A stretch of 64,000 bases of DNA from Kitasatospora sp. GAS204B (GCF_029892155.1 NZ_JARZAG010000009.1:1-64000); one strand, 5' to 3'; positions 25,723-34,324 are shown, numbered from the stretch's first letter. A program made the numbers and translations. Notes: generated by a model not told the origin, from the letters alone.

Positions 25723-26826
25723 CTATGCGCCGGCCGTCGACAGGCCGGTCGCTTTCGGTCCGCCCTCCTCCGGGCCGGTCTCCTCCGGGGCCGCCAGCAG
25801 GCCCAGGCGGGCGGCGATCACGCCGGCCTGGAAGCGGCTCTCCGCTCCCAGCGCCTGGGTCAGGTCGGAGATGTGGCGCCGGCAGGTGCGGACCGACATG
25901 CCGAGTCGCCGGGCCACCACCTCGTCCTTGGCGCCCGTGGCCATCAGCCGCAGGATCATCCGGCGCTGGTGGTCGGTGATGAACTTCGGCTGCGGGAAGG
26001 TCGGGTCGAACGGTTGGGCCTGGTCCCAGAGCACGCTGAAGAGCCGAACCATGAACGCCGTGACCTGCGGGTCCCGGATGATCGCGGCGGCCTCGCCGCG
26101 CCCCGGGTCGTCCGCGCTGAGCTCGCCGCGCTCGCACAGCGGCCGGATCGGCACGAAGCAGGTGCTCCGGTCGAAGATGACCAGCCGGTCGGGCACCTCG
26201 TCCACGCTGCGGAACTCTCCACCGGCCCGGGTCAGCGTCTCCACGTACCCCTGGGTGGGCAGGTCGTAGCGGGCCGCGTGCTGATACACCGTCCGGATCC
26301 GCACGCCGCGCGCCAGCATCGCCCGGTCCCGTTCCAGCGCCAGGGCCAGCCGCTCCGGCGAACGCCCGCCGCCGGGCTGGAGGGTGAGGACCTCCCGGGC
26401 ACACTTGTCACTCTCGGCGTTCAGCAATAGATTCACCACGGTCAGGTCTGACACGATGTCAATCGCCTGGCCCCGGGACTCCTTGCGGCGATAGGCATCG
26501 TGGACCGGGACGAGCGCGTGGATTTGTTGGCGCATCCGCTCGGCCAGCGCCGCCTGGTGTCGTATCTTGTTCTCCAGTGGATCGACGACGCGGGCCTTGG
26601 CGACATCGGGGCTGACCACCGTCCACCGCCCGTCCTCCGGTGAGCTGAGGACGATCAACTGCAGCTCGACGAGGGTGTCCCGGGCCTGCTCGACCTGTTC
26701 CTTGCCGCACCCCAGTGCGGCCGTCAAGCTGGCGACGTCCAACTCCCGTGTCTCCATCACGTGTTGGTAGACAACCGCGTGGAGCTCGTCCAGATCCGAC
26801 GGCCCGCCGAAATCGAGGCTGGTCAT
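25723..26826 (-). CDS. LuxR-type regulator with N-terminal winged-helix domain
   Basis: The 367-residue protein has an N-terminal TrmB-like winged helix (MTSLDFGGPSDLDELHAVVY, VASLTAALGCGKEQVEQARD). Its middle domain resembles the sensor part of this actinobacterial regulator group. The C-terminal LuxR helix-turn-helix reads RLMATGAKDEVVARRLGMSV then RTCRRHISDLTQALG. Regulators of this architecture are commonly cluster-situated activators in Streptomyces biosynthetic gene clusters. It is divergent from the Gfo/Idh/MocA gene and precedes the diiron/CapK/ABC operon, so it is a good candidate for cluster control. Confidence 0.82.
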   Translation of the reverse strand: MTSLDFGGPSDLDELHAVVYQHVMETRELDVASLTAALGCGKEQVEQARDTLVELQLIVLSSPEDGRWTVVSPDVAKARVVDPLENKIRHQAALAERMRQQIHALVPVHDAYRRKESRGQAIDIVSDLTVVNLLLNAESDKCAREVLTLQPGGGRSPERLALALERDRAMLARGVRIRTVYQHAARYDLPTQGYVETLTRAGGEFRSVDEVPDRLVIFDRSTCFVPIRPLCERGELSADDPGRGEAAAIIRDPQVTAFMVRLFSVLWDQAQPFDPTFPQPKFITDHQRRMILRLMATGAKDEVVARRLGMSVRTCRRHISDLTQALGAESRFQAGVIAARLGLLAAPEETGPEEGGPKATGLSTAGA

Positions 26827-26986
26827 ATCGCCCTCACCTGCCGCGGGCCGTGGATGGTCGCACGAGTCCAGACCGCCCGCATGGCCGTCGACTCGCTCGC
26901 GATCCTAACAAGGCAGTAACGGAATATGACCAGTGCTCGTCAGCCAGTTGCCGACGGCATCCGCCTCCCGAAGGAGTGATTCGACA

Positions 26987-28030
26987 GTGGCGATTCCCCG
27001 CTCCCATGCGATCGTCGGCTGCGGCCGCGTGGCTCCCAACCACGTCGACGGTTTCCGGTCGCTGCCGGACTGGACCGTCGCGTGGGCCTGCGACCGCGAC
27101 CAGCCGACCGCCACCGCCTTCGCCGCCGAGCACGGCATACCGCGCTGGTCGGCCGCCTGGCACGAGTTGCTCGACGACCCGGCGCTGACCAGCGCCTCCA
27201 TCACGGTGGACCACCGGCAGCACGCCGAACTGGCCATCGCGTTCCTGGAGGCCGGAAAGCACGTGCTGGTGGAGAAGCCGATGGCCACTCAGCCGGCGGA
27301 CGCCCAGCGGATGGTGGACTGCGCGGCCGCGAACGGCCGGGTGCTGTCCGTGGTGGCCCAGCACCGCTACGACCCGCTGGTGTCGGCCGTGCGCGGCTGG
27401 GTGCGCGAGGGGCTGCTGGGCGACCTCCTCTACGTCGCGGTGAGCCTGCAGAGCAGCCGCCCGGAGAGCTACTACGCGGACAGCTACTGGCGCGGGACGC
27501 TCGACGGCGAGGGCGGCTCGGCGCTGATCAACCAGGGCTACCACTGCCTGGACACGGTCCGCTGGATCTGCGGCGACCTGGCCGTGCGCGCCGCCGTGAC
27601 CAGCACCAAGGTGCTGGCCGACGTCATCGAGACCGAGGAGACGCTGAGCGCGCTGCTGACCGCCGACGGCGTACCGGTCACCATGAACGTGACCGTGGCG
27701 AGCAGCGTGGACTGGCGCACCCGGCTCGAGGTGGTCGGCGCGCTCGGCTCGGTCACCTTCGACCTGGACCACCCCGGCACCCTGCACCACTGGTCGGGCT
27801 CGGCGGAGCTGTACCGCCGGGTGAGCGCCGAGCAGGCCCGCACCGCGGTCGCCGAGCCGCCGGGCATCGACTACTACGGCATCTCGCACCGCCGGCAGAT
27901 CGCCGACTTCTGCCAGAGCGTGACCAGCGGCCGCCCGATGCTGTCCACCGCGCGGGACGCGATCGGGACGCTGGACGCCGTGCTTGGCCTGTACGAGCAC
28001 GCGGCCGCGTCGGCGGCGGCCGTGCGGTAG
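26987..28030 (+). CDS. Gfo/Idh/MocA-family NAD(P)-dependent dehydrogenase
   Basis: A GTG at 26987 with AAGGAG ten bases upstream gives 347 residues. The N-terminal Rossmann fold begins HAIVGCGRVAPNHVDGF. GKHVLVEKPMATQPADAQRM contains the family EKP motif with the substrate-facing Lys. GGSALINQGYHCLDTVRWICG carries the conserved His of the C-terminal domain. Family members oxidise or reduce sugar-type hydroxyls (inositol, glucose-fructose, amino-sugar precursors). In this setting it suggests a sugar or cyclitol-like intermediate. It is flanked downstream by a MITE-like palindrome. Confidence 0.87.
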   Translation: MAIPRSHAIVGCGRVAPNHVDGFRSLPDWTVAWACDRDQPTATAFAAEHGIPRWSAAWHELLDDPALTSASITVDHRQHAELAIAFLEAGKHVLVEKPMATQPADAQRMVDCAAANGRVLSVVAQHRYDPLVSAVRGWVREGLLGDLLYVAVSLQSSRPESYYADSYWRGTLDGEGGSALINQGYHCLDTVRWICGDLAVRAAVTSTKVLADVIETEETLSALLTADGVPVTMNVTVASSVDWRTRLEVVGALGSVTFDLDHPGTLHHWSGSAELYRRVSAEQARTAVAEPPGIDYYGISHRRQIADFCQSVTSGRPMLSTARDAIGTLDAVLGLYEHAAASAAAVR

Positions 28031-28036
28031 GGCCGC

Positions 28037-28202
28037 TAGGGCCTGTACGGCGGATCTTTTCGGATGAGCCCGCGGCGTTGGGCGCCCGGCTGGGCGTGCG
28101 CCCGAGTCGTCCTCGTACTGGACGTACTTGGGCGATTCGGGCGTGCGTCCAGCCGGGATGCCCGGCGTCGCGGGCCCGGAAAGATCCGCCGTACAGGCCC
28201 TA
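28037..28202. mobile_element. MITE-like palindromic element with 23-bp terminal inverted repeats
   Basis: The ends TAGGGCCTGTACGGCGGATC plus TTT (28037-28059) are repeated exactly in inverse at 28180-28202. The interior is also a near-palindrome: GCCCGCG and CCGGCTGG blocks recur inverted with scattered changes around a short centre near 28115-28125. The outermost TA on both sides would fit a TA target duplication as made by IS630/Tc1-type transposases. There is no coding capacity, so any movement would need a transposase in trans. It lies just after the Gfo/Idh/MocA gene. Confidence 0.65.
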
Positions 28203-28231
28203 AGCCCTGACCGGTCACCGACGCGCCGTGT

Positions 28232-28281
28232 GGGCCCGTTGCTCGGACCGCCCGGATGGGCGAGGTTCGAGCAACGGGCCC
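28232..28281 (-). terminator. Hairpin terminator after methyltransferase gene
   Basis: GGGCCCGTTGCTCG and its exact complement pair across a 22-base loop that itself holds a CGCCC/GGGCG stem. It begins six bases past the stop of the minus-strand methyltransferase gene. Confidence 0.7.
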
Positions 28282-28287
28282 GCGGGC

Positions 28288-29067
28288 TCAGCCGCGGGCG
28301 ATGCCCAGCAGGTGCGCACTGGCGTTGACCAGCAGCGGGTCGGTCTCCACCAGCCGGGCGCTGTGCAGCGCCGCCTCGACATGCGCGTCGAACGCATCGT
28401 TTCCGGCCATGTCCAGGGCCGACCAGACCGGTCCCTCGACACCGAGGACCGAGATCTCCGACAGCCCCGCCTCGCGCAGTTCCTCGTGCAGTTCCTCGGC
28501 GGTGTGGAAGTGGGCCTGGACGAAGCCGAGATGGCCGTCGTACTCGCCGGTCCGCAGGGTCCGGGCCACCCGCTCGGCGATCTCCCGGTCCAACCGTCCG
28601 CCGCTGCCGGCCTCCAGCAGCGTGATGTAGCGGCTGGTGCCGGCGGCGGCCAGCAACCCGCCGGGCCGCAGCACCCGGCGCGCCTCGGCCAGTGCCCGCT
28701 GCCGGTCGGCGGCGTGCACCAGGTGGTAGAGCGGCCCGAGCATCAGCACCACGTCGGCGCTGTGGTCCGGCGCGGTCAACTCCCGGGCGTCCCCGACCTC
28801 CGCCGCCACCCCGGGGATCAGCGCGGCTGCGTCCACGTGCGCCGGCACCGGGTCGACCAGCCGCACCTGGTAGCCGTCCGCCACGAGCCAGCGCGCGTGC
28901 GCGCCGGTCCCGCCGCCCACGTCGAGCACCCGGGCGGGCGCAGGCGGCAGCACCCGGCGCAGCAGCTCCTGGGTGCGCAGGAACTCCAGCCGGCCGTGCG
29001 GCGTCCTGGACAGCCGCCCGTCCTCCTGGCCGGCCACGTTGTAGTGGTCGCTGGTGTCGATCGTCAT
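28288..29067 (-). CDS. Class I SAM-dependent methyltransferase
   Basis: Starting at ATG 29067 the protein has 259 residues. Motif I is VLDVGGGTGAHARWLVADGY, followed by acidic motif LVDPVPAHVD, then ADVVLMLGPLYHLVHAADRQ and RVLRPGGLLAAAG. This is the UbiE/Methyltransf_11-type pattern for small-molecule O-, N- or C-methylation. It is encoded 17 bases after the F420-type oxidoreductase gene on the same strand. The acceptor is not predictable. Confidence 0.87.
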   Translation of the reverse strand: MTIDTSDHYNVAGQEDGRLSRTPHGRLEFLRTQELLRRVLPPAPARVLDVGGGTGAHARWLVADGYQVRLVDPVPAHVDAAALIPGVAAEVGDARELTAPDHSADVVLMLGPLYHLVHAADRQRALAEARRVLRPGGLLAAAGTSRYITLLEAGSGGRLDREIAERVARTLRTGEYDGHLGFVQAHFHTAEELHEELREAGLSEISVLGVEGPVWSALDMAGNDAFDAHVEAALHSARLVETDPLLVNASAHLLGIARG

Positions 29068-29084
29068 GGTTCTCTGGCGCTCCT

Positions 29085-30017
29085 TCACTCGGCGAACACC
29101 TGGGGCATCACATGATGGGCCAACAGTTCCAGCTGGTCCCAGTCCTCCAGGTCCAGGAGCTGCAGGTAGAGCCGCTGCGCGCCGGCCCGCGCGTACTCGC
29201 CGATCCGGTCGACGAGCTCCGCCGGCGACCCGGCCAGCCCGGTGGCGCGCAGCTCGGCCACCCCGCGCCCGAGGCGGTCGGCGCGGTCGGCCAGCTGTGC
29301 CTCGGTGGTCGCGGCGCAGACCGGCAGCGCGACGGAGTAGCAGAGCTCCTCGGGGTCGCGGCCGATGGCCTCGCACGCGGCCCTGGTCCGCTGGTACTGC
29401 AGGCGGGCCTCCTCGGCCCGGACGAAGCCGATGTTGTACTCGTCGGCGTAGCGGGCGGCGAGCGCCGGGGTGCGGCGCGGGCCCTTTCCGCCGACCAGCA
29501 GCGGCGGGTGGGGGCGCTGGACGGGGCGGGGCAGCGCGGGGTTCCCGCTGAGGGTGTGGTGCTCGCCGGCGAAGTCGAAGAGTTCACCGGCCGGGGTGGT
29601 CCACAGCCCGGTGATGATCCGCAGCTGCTCCTCCAGGATGTCGAACCGGCGGGCCGGGAAGGGCAGGCCGACGGCCCGGTGCTCCGCCTCGTACCAACCG
29701 GTGCCCAGGCCCAGCTCGACCCGGCCGCCGGACATCTCGTCCACCTGCGCCACCTGCAGGGCGAGCACGCCGGGCGGCCGCAGGGTGGCCGCGGACATCA
29801 GCGTGCCGATCCGGATCGAGGAGGTCTCCCGGGCGATGGCGGCCAGCGTGAGCCAGGAGTCGGTGGGCCCCGGCAGGCCGCTCACCGCGCCCATGCTCAG
29901 ATAGTGGTCGGACCGGAAGAATCCCTCGAAACCCAGATCCTCGGAGATTCTGGCAACGGCCAGTTGGGCCGCGTAGGAAGCACCCTGCTGGGGCTCAATG
30001 AAGATGCGGAGCTGCAT
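29085..30017 (-). CDS. LLM-class (F420-type) oxidoreductase
   Basis: The 310-residue protein begins MQLRIFIEPQQGASYAAQLA, continues with DLGFEGFFRSDHYL and SSIRIGTLMSAATLRPPGVL, and has GGRVELGLGTGWYEAEHRA. This is the luciferase-like TIM-barrel pattern of F420-dependent enzymes in actinobacteria. It probably performs a hydride transfer on a cluster intermediate, with F420 rather than FMN as cofactor judging by subgroup resemblance. It is the first gene of a two-gene operon with the methyltransferase and is divergent from the pheS-like gene. Confidence 0.85.
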   Translation of the reverse strand: MQLRIFIEPQQGASYAAQLAVARISEDLGFEGFFRSDHYLSMGAVSGLPGPTDSWLTLAAIARETSSIRIGTLMSAATLRPPGVLALQVAQVDEMSGGRVELGLGTGWYEAEHRAVGLPFPARRFDILEEQLRIITGLWTTPAGELFDFAGEHHTLSGNPALPRPVQRPHPPLLVGGKGPRRTPALAARYADEYNIGFVRAEEARLQYQRTRAACEAIGRDPEELCYSVALPVCAATTEAQLADRADRLGRGVAELRATGLAGSPAELVDRIGEYARAGAQRLYLQLLDLEDWDQLELLAHHVMPQVFAE

Positions 30018-30248
30018 TCCGCCATAGTGGACCGCCGGACCGTGCGAAGAACAGCGGCGACGGCTGCCACGGAATAATTGGCCACCCCGGAGGAACCGGA
30101 CAAAGCAGCCATTAACCGGCTGAGTCCCTTGCCGTCCGCAGGGTGCTGTTCCAGGATTACCGGCGGTATCGGGCGGCTCGTTTCACGGTGACCGCGCCGC
30201 CATGACGAGCCGGACCGAGTCGCGCAGGTTTTCAGAAGGGACCGTCCG

Positions 30249-31355
30249 TTGTCGTCGTCCGCCGATCCCCCGTACGCCGGGGCCACCGTTGCCGACCCGG
30301 CGGCGCGCGACGACGCGCCACCGGACCTGCCGGCCGTGCACGCGCTGCGGGACGCGGCGCTGGACGCCCTGCGCCGGCTCACCCCGACCCCCGACGAACT
30401 CGCCGACTGGGAACGCGCCCACCTGGGCCGCCGCGCCCCGCTCGCCCGCTGCCGTGCCCGGCTCGGCGAGCTGCCCCGGGAGCGGCGGGCCGAGCTGGGC
30501 AAGGCGCTCGCCGACGCGCAGCAGCGGCTGACCCTGGCCGCCGCCGAACTGGCTGGATCCGCTGCCGAGGCCCGGTTCGCGCAGGAGCGGCTGGACCCGA
30601 CCATGCCGCCGGCGGAGCGGGACCTCGGCGGGCTGCACCCGATCACCCTGCTCACCCGGGAGTGCCTGCGGCACTTCGGCGAGCTGGGCTTCGCGCACCT
30701 CGACTCGCCCTGGGTGGAGACGGTGGCGCACAGCTTCGACATCCTCGGCGTCCCCGCCGACCATCCGACCAGGGGCCTGGACCGCAGCTTCTACCTCACG
30801 GCCGACACGCTGCTGCGCAGCCACACCACCGCCTCCCAGGCCGGTGTGCTCGAACGCGAGCGGCCGCGGCAGCCGATGCGCTTCGTGGTGACCGGGCCGT
30901 GCTTCCGCAACGGCGTGCCGACGCCGCGCACCCACACCCAGTTCCACCAGTTCGAGGTGGTGGCGCTGGGGCCACGGATCCGGCTGAGCGACCTGAAGGG
31001 CCTGACCCTGGGCTTCGTCGAGGACGTGATGGGCCCGGGCTTCGCCCCCCGGTTCCGGTTCCGCTCGTTCCCCTACGCCACGCCGGGCGTGGCCGTGGAC
31101 GTCGACTGCCGCCCGTGCGGCACGGCGGGCTGCGAGCTGTGCCGGGGCAGCGGGCGGCTGGAGATCATGGGCGGCGGCCTGCTGGTCCCCGAGATCCTAC
31201 GGATCGGCTGCGACCCGCAGCGGACCCGGGGCCTGGCCCTGGCGATCTCCCTGGAGCGGGTGCTGGCGCTGCGGCACGGCCTGCGCGACATCCGGCACTT
31301 CCTGCAGAACGACCTGCGCGTCCTCACCCAGTTCGTCCAGTTCGCCCCGAGGTGA
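30249..31355 (+). CDS. pheS: Divergent phenylalanyl-tRNA synthetase alpha subunit
   Basis: TTG 30249, preceded by AAGGGA, gives 368 residues, the normal PheS length. Class II core motifs are present: RGLDRSFYL, LLRSHTTASQ, GPCFRNG with FHQFE, and the Cys4 segment CRPCGTAGCELC. Two regions that line the Phe and ATP pockets differ from textbook PheS. FPFTEP is FPYATP (residues 274-279), and the motif 3 block GFAFGMG...ER is GLALAIS...ER (328-337), losing both motif glycines. It is followed after six bases by a pheT-like gene. It may be a resistance copy or a repurposed synthetase. Confidence 0.88.
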   Translation: MSSSADPPYAGATVADPAARDDAPPDLPAVHALRDAALDALRRLTPTPDELADWERAHLGRRAPLARCRARLGELPRERRAELGKALADAQQRLTLAAAELAGSAAEARFAQERLDPTMPPAERDLGGLHPITLLTRECLRHFGELGFAHLDSPWVETVAHSFDILGVPADHPTRGLDRSFYLTADTLLRSHTTASQAGVLERERPRQPMRFVVTGPCFRNGVPTPRTHTQFHQFEVVALGPRIRLSDLKGLTLGFVEDVMGPGFAPRFRFRSFPYATPGVAVDVDCRPCGTAGCELCRGSGRLEIMGGGLLVPEILRIGCDPQRTRGLALAISLERVLALRHGLRDIRHFLQNDLRVLTQFVQFAPR

Positions 31356-31361
31356 CTGCTC

Positions 31362-33773
31362 GTGAGAATCCCCCTGTCCTGGCTCACCGCCTTCCTCGGC
31401 CGTGAGCTGTCCGCGCGCACCGTCGACGACCTGCTCGGCGAGGCCGGCGTGACCGTCACCGCCGTGGAACCGCTGGGCCTGCTGCACCCCCGGGTGGTGG
31501 CGGCCCGGGTGCTGGCGGACCCCGACGGCACGGGCCGGCAGCTGACCGTGGCGGTGCCCGAGCCGCAGGTCGTCGAGCTGCCCGGCACGCTGGCCCGCCG
31601 CCCCGCGCCCGGCGACGTGGTGGCGGTCGCGCTGGCGGGCGCGCGGCTGCTCGCTCCCGTCGGCGCCGCGGCGCCGGACGTGCTGCACGGTGTGCGCAAG
31701 GTGGCCGCCGCCCGGCGCGGCGCGCCCGGCGGGCGGCTCTGCGGCCGGGCCGAGCTCGGCCTGGACGGCGGCGACGACGAGCCGTGCCCGCTGCCGGCGG
31801 ACGCGGCTCTGGGCGAGCCGGTCCACCCACTGCTGCCGGACGGGCGCCGCGAGGAGATCCTGCACGTCAAGGTGCCCGCCGAGTTGGGCCACTGCCGCGG
31901 TCTGTGGGGCCTGGCTGTCGAGATCTCGGCCCGGGCGGGATTCGACCTGCCGGAGGGCGCTCGGCTCGCGCGCTCCGAACCCTGCCACTGCGACCGGCCG
32001 GTGCCAGGGCCGGCACTGCCGCTGACGGTGGCCGAGCCCGGCCTGCAGGCGGCGGCCGCGCTGCTGGCCGGCCTGCCGGCCGACCTGCGCCTGGCCGGGT
32101 ACGACGGGCGGCTCGCGCTGGCCGGGATCGCGCCCGCCGAGCCGGCCGAGGGGTTCCCCGGGCTGCGCAGCGCGCTGCGGATCGCGCAGTACGAGTACGG
32201 CGTGCGGCTGCGCGCCCACCCGGTGGCCGCGGGGGGCTCGGTGACCGCGGTGACCATGGGCGGGCCGGCCGACGACGCGGCCGCCGCGCTGCCGGGCGAG
32301 CTGCCGGTGCCCTGGCCCGAGCGGCTGGGCGTGCGGATCGACAGCGGCGCGGGGCCCGGGCACAGGGACGCGCCGGCCGGCCTGTTGATCGTCGCCGTCG
32401 GGCCGGCCGGCCTGGCGCTCGGTGGGGCCGCACCGACCTCGCTGGCGGTGGCGCGGGTCGTGGCGCTGCTGCGCGAGGCCGCGCCGCAGGTCGGCCGGCC
32501 GGCCGTGGCGCAGGCCGAGGGGCCCGAGATCGAGCGCCGGGAGCTCCTGCTGGACGTCGAGGAGCTGACCGGGATGCTCGGGGCGTCGCTCAGTCGCGCC
32601 GAGTGCCGGTCGCTGCTGCTGCGGATCGGCGCGACCGCCCGGGAGGTCGGCGAGCGGCGGCTGCTGGTCGCCGTGCCGCCGTTCCGGCCCGACCTGTCCG
32701 GCCCCGCCGAGCTGGCCACCGAGCTGGCCCGGCTGCACGGGTACCGCGCGCTGCCCGACACGGTCCCCAGCGATCCGGTGGCCCCACGCCGCGATCGCAC
32801 CAGGGTGCGCCGGGAGGCCGCTCGGGACGCGGTGGCCCGCCAGGGCTTCCACGAGGTGGTCTCACCCGCGGTGCGGGACGGCACGGTGCCCGAGGAGCTG
32901 CGCACGGACGCGCCGCACTGGTACGGACGACTGCTGCCGGTGCTCGGCCCCGGCCAGCCGGGCCAGGCGCCGCAGGCGCTGCTGGAGGTCCGCCGCAGCC
33001 TGCTGCCCGGGCTGCTCGCCGCCGCCACCGCGAATCTGCGCCTGGCCCGCGGCTGCGCGCTCTTCGAGGCCGGGACGGTGGTGCTGCCCGAGCAGACCGA
33101 TCGGCCCGAGGCCAGTCGGCTGGCGGTGCTCCTCGGCCGGGTCGAGGCGACCGCGAGTGATCGGGCGGAGCTGAACCAGCAGGCCGTCCGCGAGGTCGCC
33201 GGGGCACTGCGGGCCGCGGTGCGGGCAGCCGGGCTCACCGGGTTCACGCTGGTCGCCGCCGACTTCGCCGGCTTCCAGCCCGGCAGTGGCGCCCTCGTGC
33301 TGGTGGACGACGCCGCGGTGGGCCGGATCGGGGTGCTGCATCCGCGGGTCGCCCGGGCCGCGGCGGGGGCCGGCCGCTCCTTCGCCGCCGCCGAACTCGA
33401 CCTCGACGCGCTGCTCGCCGCCCCCGAGCGGCCGCCGCTGGTCACCCCGCCCCCGCGGTTCCCCGCCGTCGAGCAGGACCTGACCTTCCTGCTGCCGGGA
33501 GACCTCGCGGTGGCGGCGGTGCTGGCGGCCGTCCAGGCGGCGACCGGGCCGCTGCTGCGCGGGCTGGAGGTGCGCAGCGTCTACCGGGGGCCGCAACTGC
33601 CCGCCGGGCTGCGAGCTCTCACCGTGCGGCTGAGCCTGGGCAGCGAGCGCCACACGCCGGCCCGGCACGAGGTGGACGACGCCTGCGCCCGGGCGACCGG
33701 CGCGGCGGCGGGGCTGGGAGCGGTGCGGCGAGCGGCTGCGGGCGGCGATCCCGCAGACCCGGAAGGCGGCTGA
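31362..33773 (+). CDS. pheT: Divergent phenylalanyl-tRNA synthetase beta subunit
   Basis: The 803-residue protein has the full PheT plan: MRIPLSWLTAFLGRELSART start, tRNA-binding-like OB region, B3/B4 region, B5 domain (VAVPPFRPDL, ELATELARLHGY), catalytic-like domain, and the C-terminal FDX-ACB anticodon-binding domain (PPRFPAVEQDLTFLLPGD, VYRGPQLPAGLRALTVRLSL). The usually invariant TPNRPDC block is replaced by VPAELGHC, so it is strongly diverged. There are no internal stops or frameshifts, so it is not a pseudogene. It forms the natural partner of the preceding alpha subunit. A hairpin terminator follows. Confidence 0.87.
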   Translation: MRIPLSWLTAFLGRELSARTVDDLLGEAGVTVTAVEPLGLLHPRVVAARVLADPDGTGRQLTVAVPEPQVVELPGTLARRPAPGDVVAVALAGARLLAPVGAAAPDVLHGVRKVAAARRGAPGGRLCGRAELGLDGGDDEPCPLPADAALGEPVHPLLPDGRREEILHVKVPAELGHCRGLWGLAVEISARAGFDLPEGARLARSEPCHCDRPVPGPALPLTVAEPGLQAAAALLAGLPADLRLAGYDGRLALAGIAPAEPAEGFPGLRSALRIAQYEYGVRLRAHPVAAGGSVTAVTMGGPADDAAAALPGELPVPWPERLGVRIDSGAGPGHRDAPAGLLIVAVGPAGLALGGAAPTSLAVARVVALLREAAPQVGRPAVAQAEGPEIERRELLLDVEELTGMLGASLSRAECRSLLLRIGATAREVGERRLLVAVPPFRPDLSGPAELATELARLHGYRALPDTVPSDPVAPRRDRTRVRREAARDAVARQGFHEVVSPAVRDGTVPEELRTDAPHWYGRLLPVLGPGQPGQAPQALLEVRRSLLPGLLAAATANLRLARGCALFEAGTVVLPEQTDRPEASRLAVLLGRVEATASDRAELNQQAVREVAGALRAAVRAAGLTGFTLVAADFAGFQPGSGALVLVDDAAVGRIGVLHPRVARAAAGAGRSFAAAELDLDALLAAPERPPLVTPPPRFPAVEQDLTFLLPGDLAVAAVLAAVQAATGPLLRGLEVRSVYRGPQLPAGLRALTVRLSLGSERHTPARHEVDDACARATGAAAGLGAVRRAAAGGDPADPEGG

Positions 33774-34087
33774 GCCGGGCCCGTCCGACCACGATCGCCC
33801 GGCCGGTGGCCAGGTCCCGCGGAGCGGCCTGCCCGGCCGGGCGATCGCGCTTGTTCGGGGCCGATCGGGGCGTTTCAACGGCCTCCCGACAGCACTATGC
33901 CCGTTTTGCGCGGGAAGCCCGATTTGCTGCCCTGCGCTTTTTGCGTCTGTCATCCTCTCCCCGCCGCTGCCCTGTGGATTTCGCCGCAGGTACTGCCTAG
34001 ATTCCTATTCAAGGTTGACCCGCCGAAAACCGGCGGACGCCGATCTGGCCACCTAATCCCTTTCGCACAGCAGCAATTGGAACCCAC
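33774..34087. other. Intergenic region with terminator and leader of the 58-residue peptide gene
   Basis: The left part holds the pheT terminator. From about 33900 the sequence turns notably AT-richer, with a possible -10 box TAGATT at 33998-34003 and a small hairpin CCGCCG-AAAAC-CGGCGG at 34020-34036 in the presumed leader of the peptide gene. I see no other gene and no recognised riboswitch. Confidence 0.45.
33792..33847 (+). terminator. Hairpin terminator after pheT-like gene
   Basis: CGATCGCCCGGCCGG at 33792-33806 is repeated exactly in inverse at 33833-33847, with a 26-base loop. It separates the PheRS-like operon from the peptide gene and main biosynthetic operon. Confidence 0.65.
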
Positions 34088-34264
34088 ATGTTTTCTAAGG
34101 CGATTTTCTCTGCGGTCGCGGTTGCGGGTCTGATTCTGGGTACCGCGGCAGCCGTCGCGGCCCCCTCGGTGACACACCGTCCGATTGCCACCGCGGCAAC
34201 GGTCATCGTTCAGTCCGACACCAGCTGGGGCGACAACTACACCCAGCCGGTCCCCACCAAGTGA
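34088..34264 (+). CDS. 58-residue secreted small peptide
   Basis: The frame ATG 34088 to TGA 34264 encodes a classic signal sequence (MFSKAIFSAVAVAGLILGT, then AAAVAA) with likely cleavage after VAA. This leaves a mature peptide of about 34 residues that begins APSVTHRPIATAATV and ends DTSWGDNYTQPVPTK. Its first 20 codons use many A/T third bases, unlike neighbours. The ribosome site is weak. It lies between the PheRS-like pair and the main operon, 60 bases before the methyltransferase start. It could be a secreted signalling or cargo peptide. It has no Cys. Function is unknown. Confidence 0.6.
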   Translation: MFSKAIFSAVAVAGLILGTAAAVAAPSVTHRPIATAATVIVQSDTSWGDNYTQPVPTK

Positions 34265-34324
34265 TTCGTCCCGGGTCCCCCGAAACGAATCGTCATGCCT
34301 GAGCCAAGAGGAGACCTCGCGAAC

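Noticed and set aside
31362..33773. pheT-like gene as a decaying pseudogene
   Set aside because: No stop, frameshift or loss of terminal domains is seen, and the paired pheS-like gene is also intact.
34020..34036. Hairpin upstream of the 58-residue peptide gene as a riboswitch
   Set aside because: The stem is only six base pairs, and I recognise no conserved aptamer core around it.
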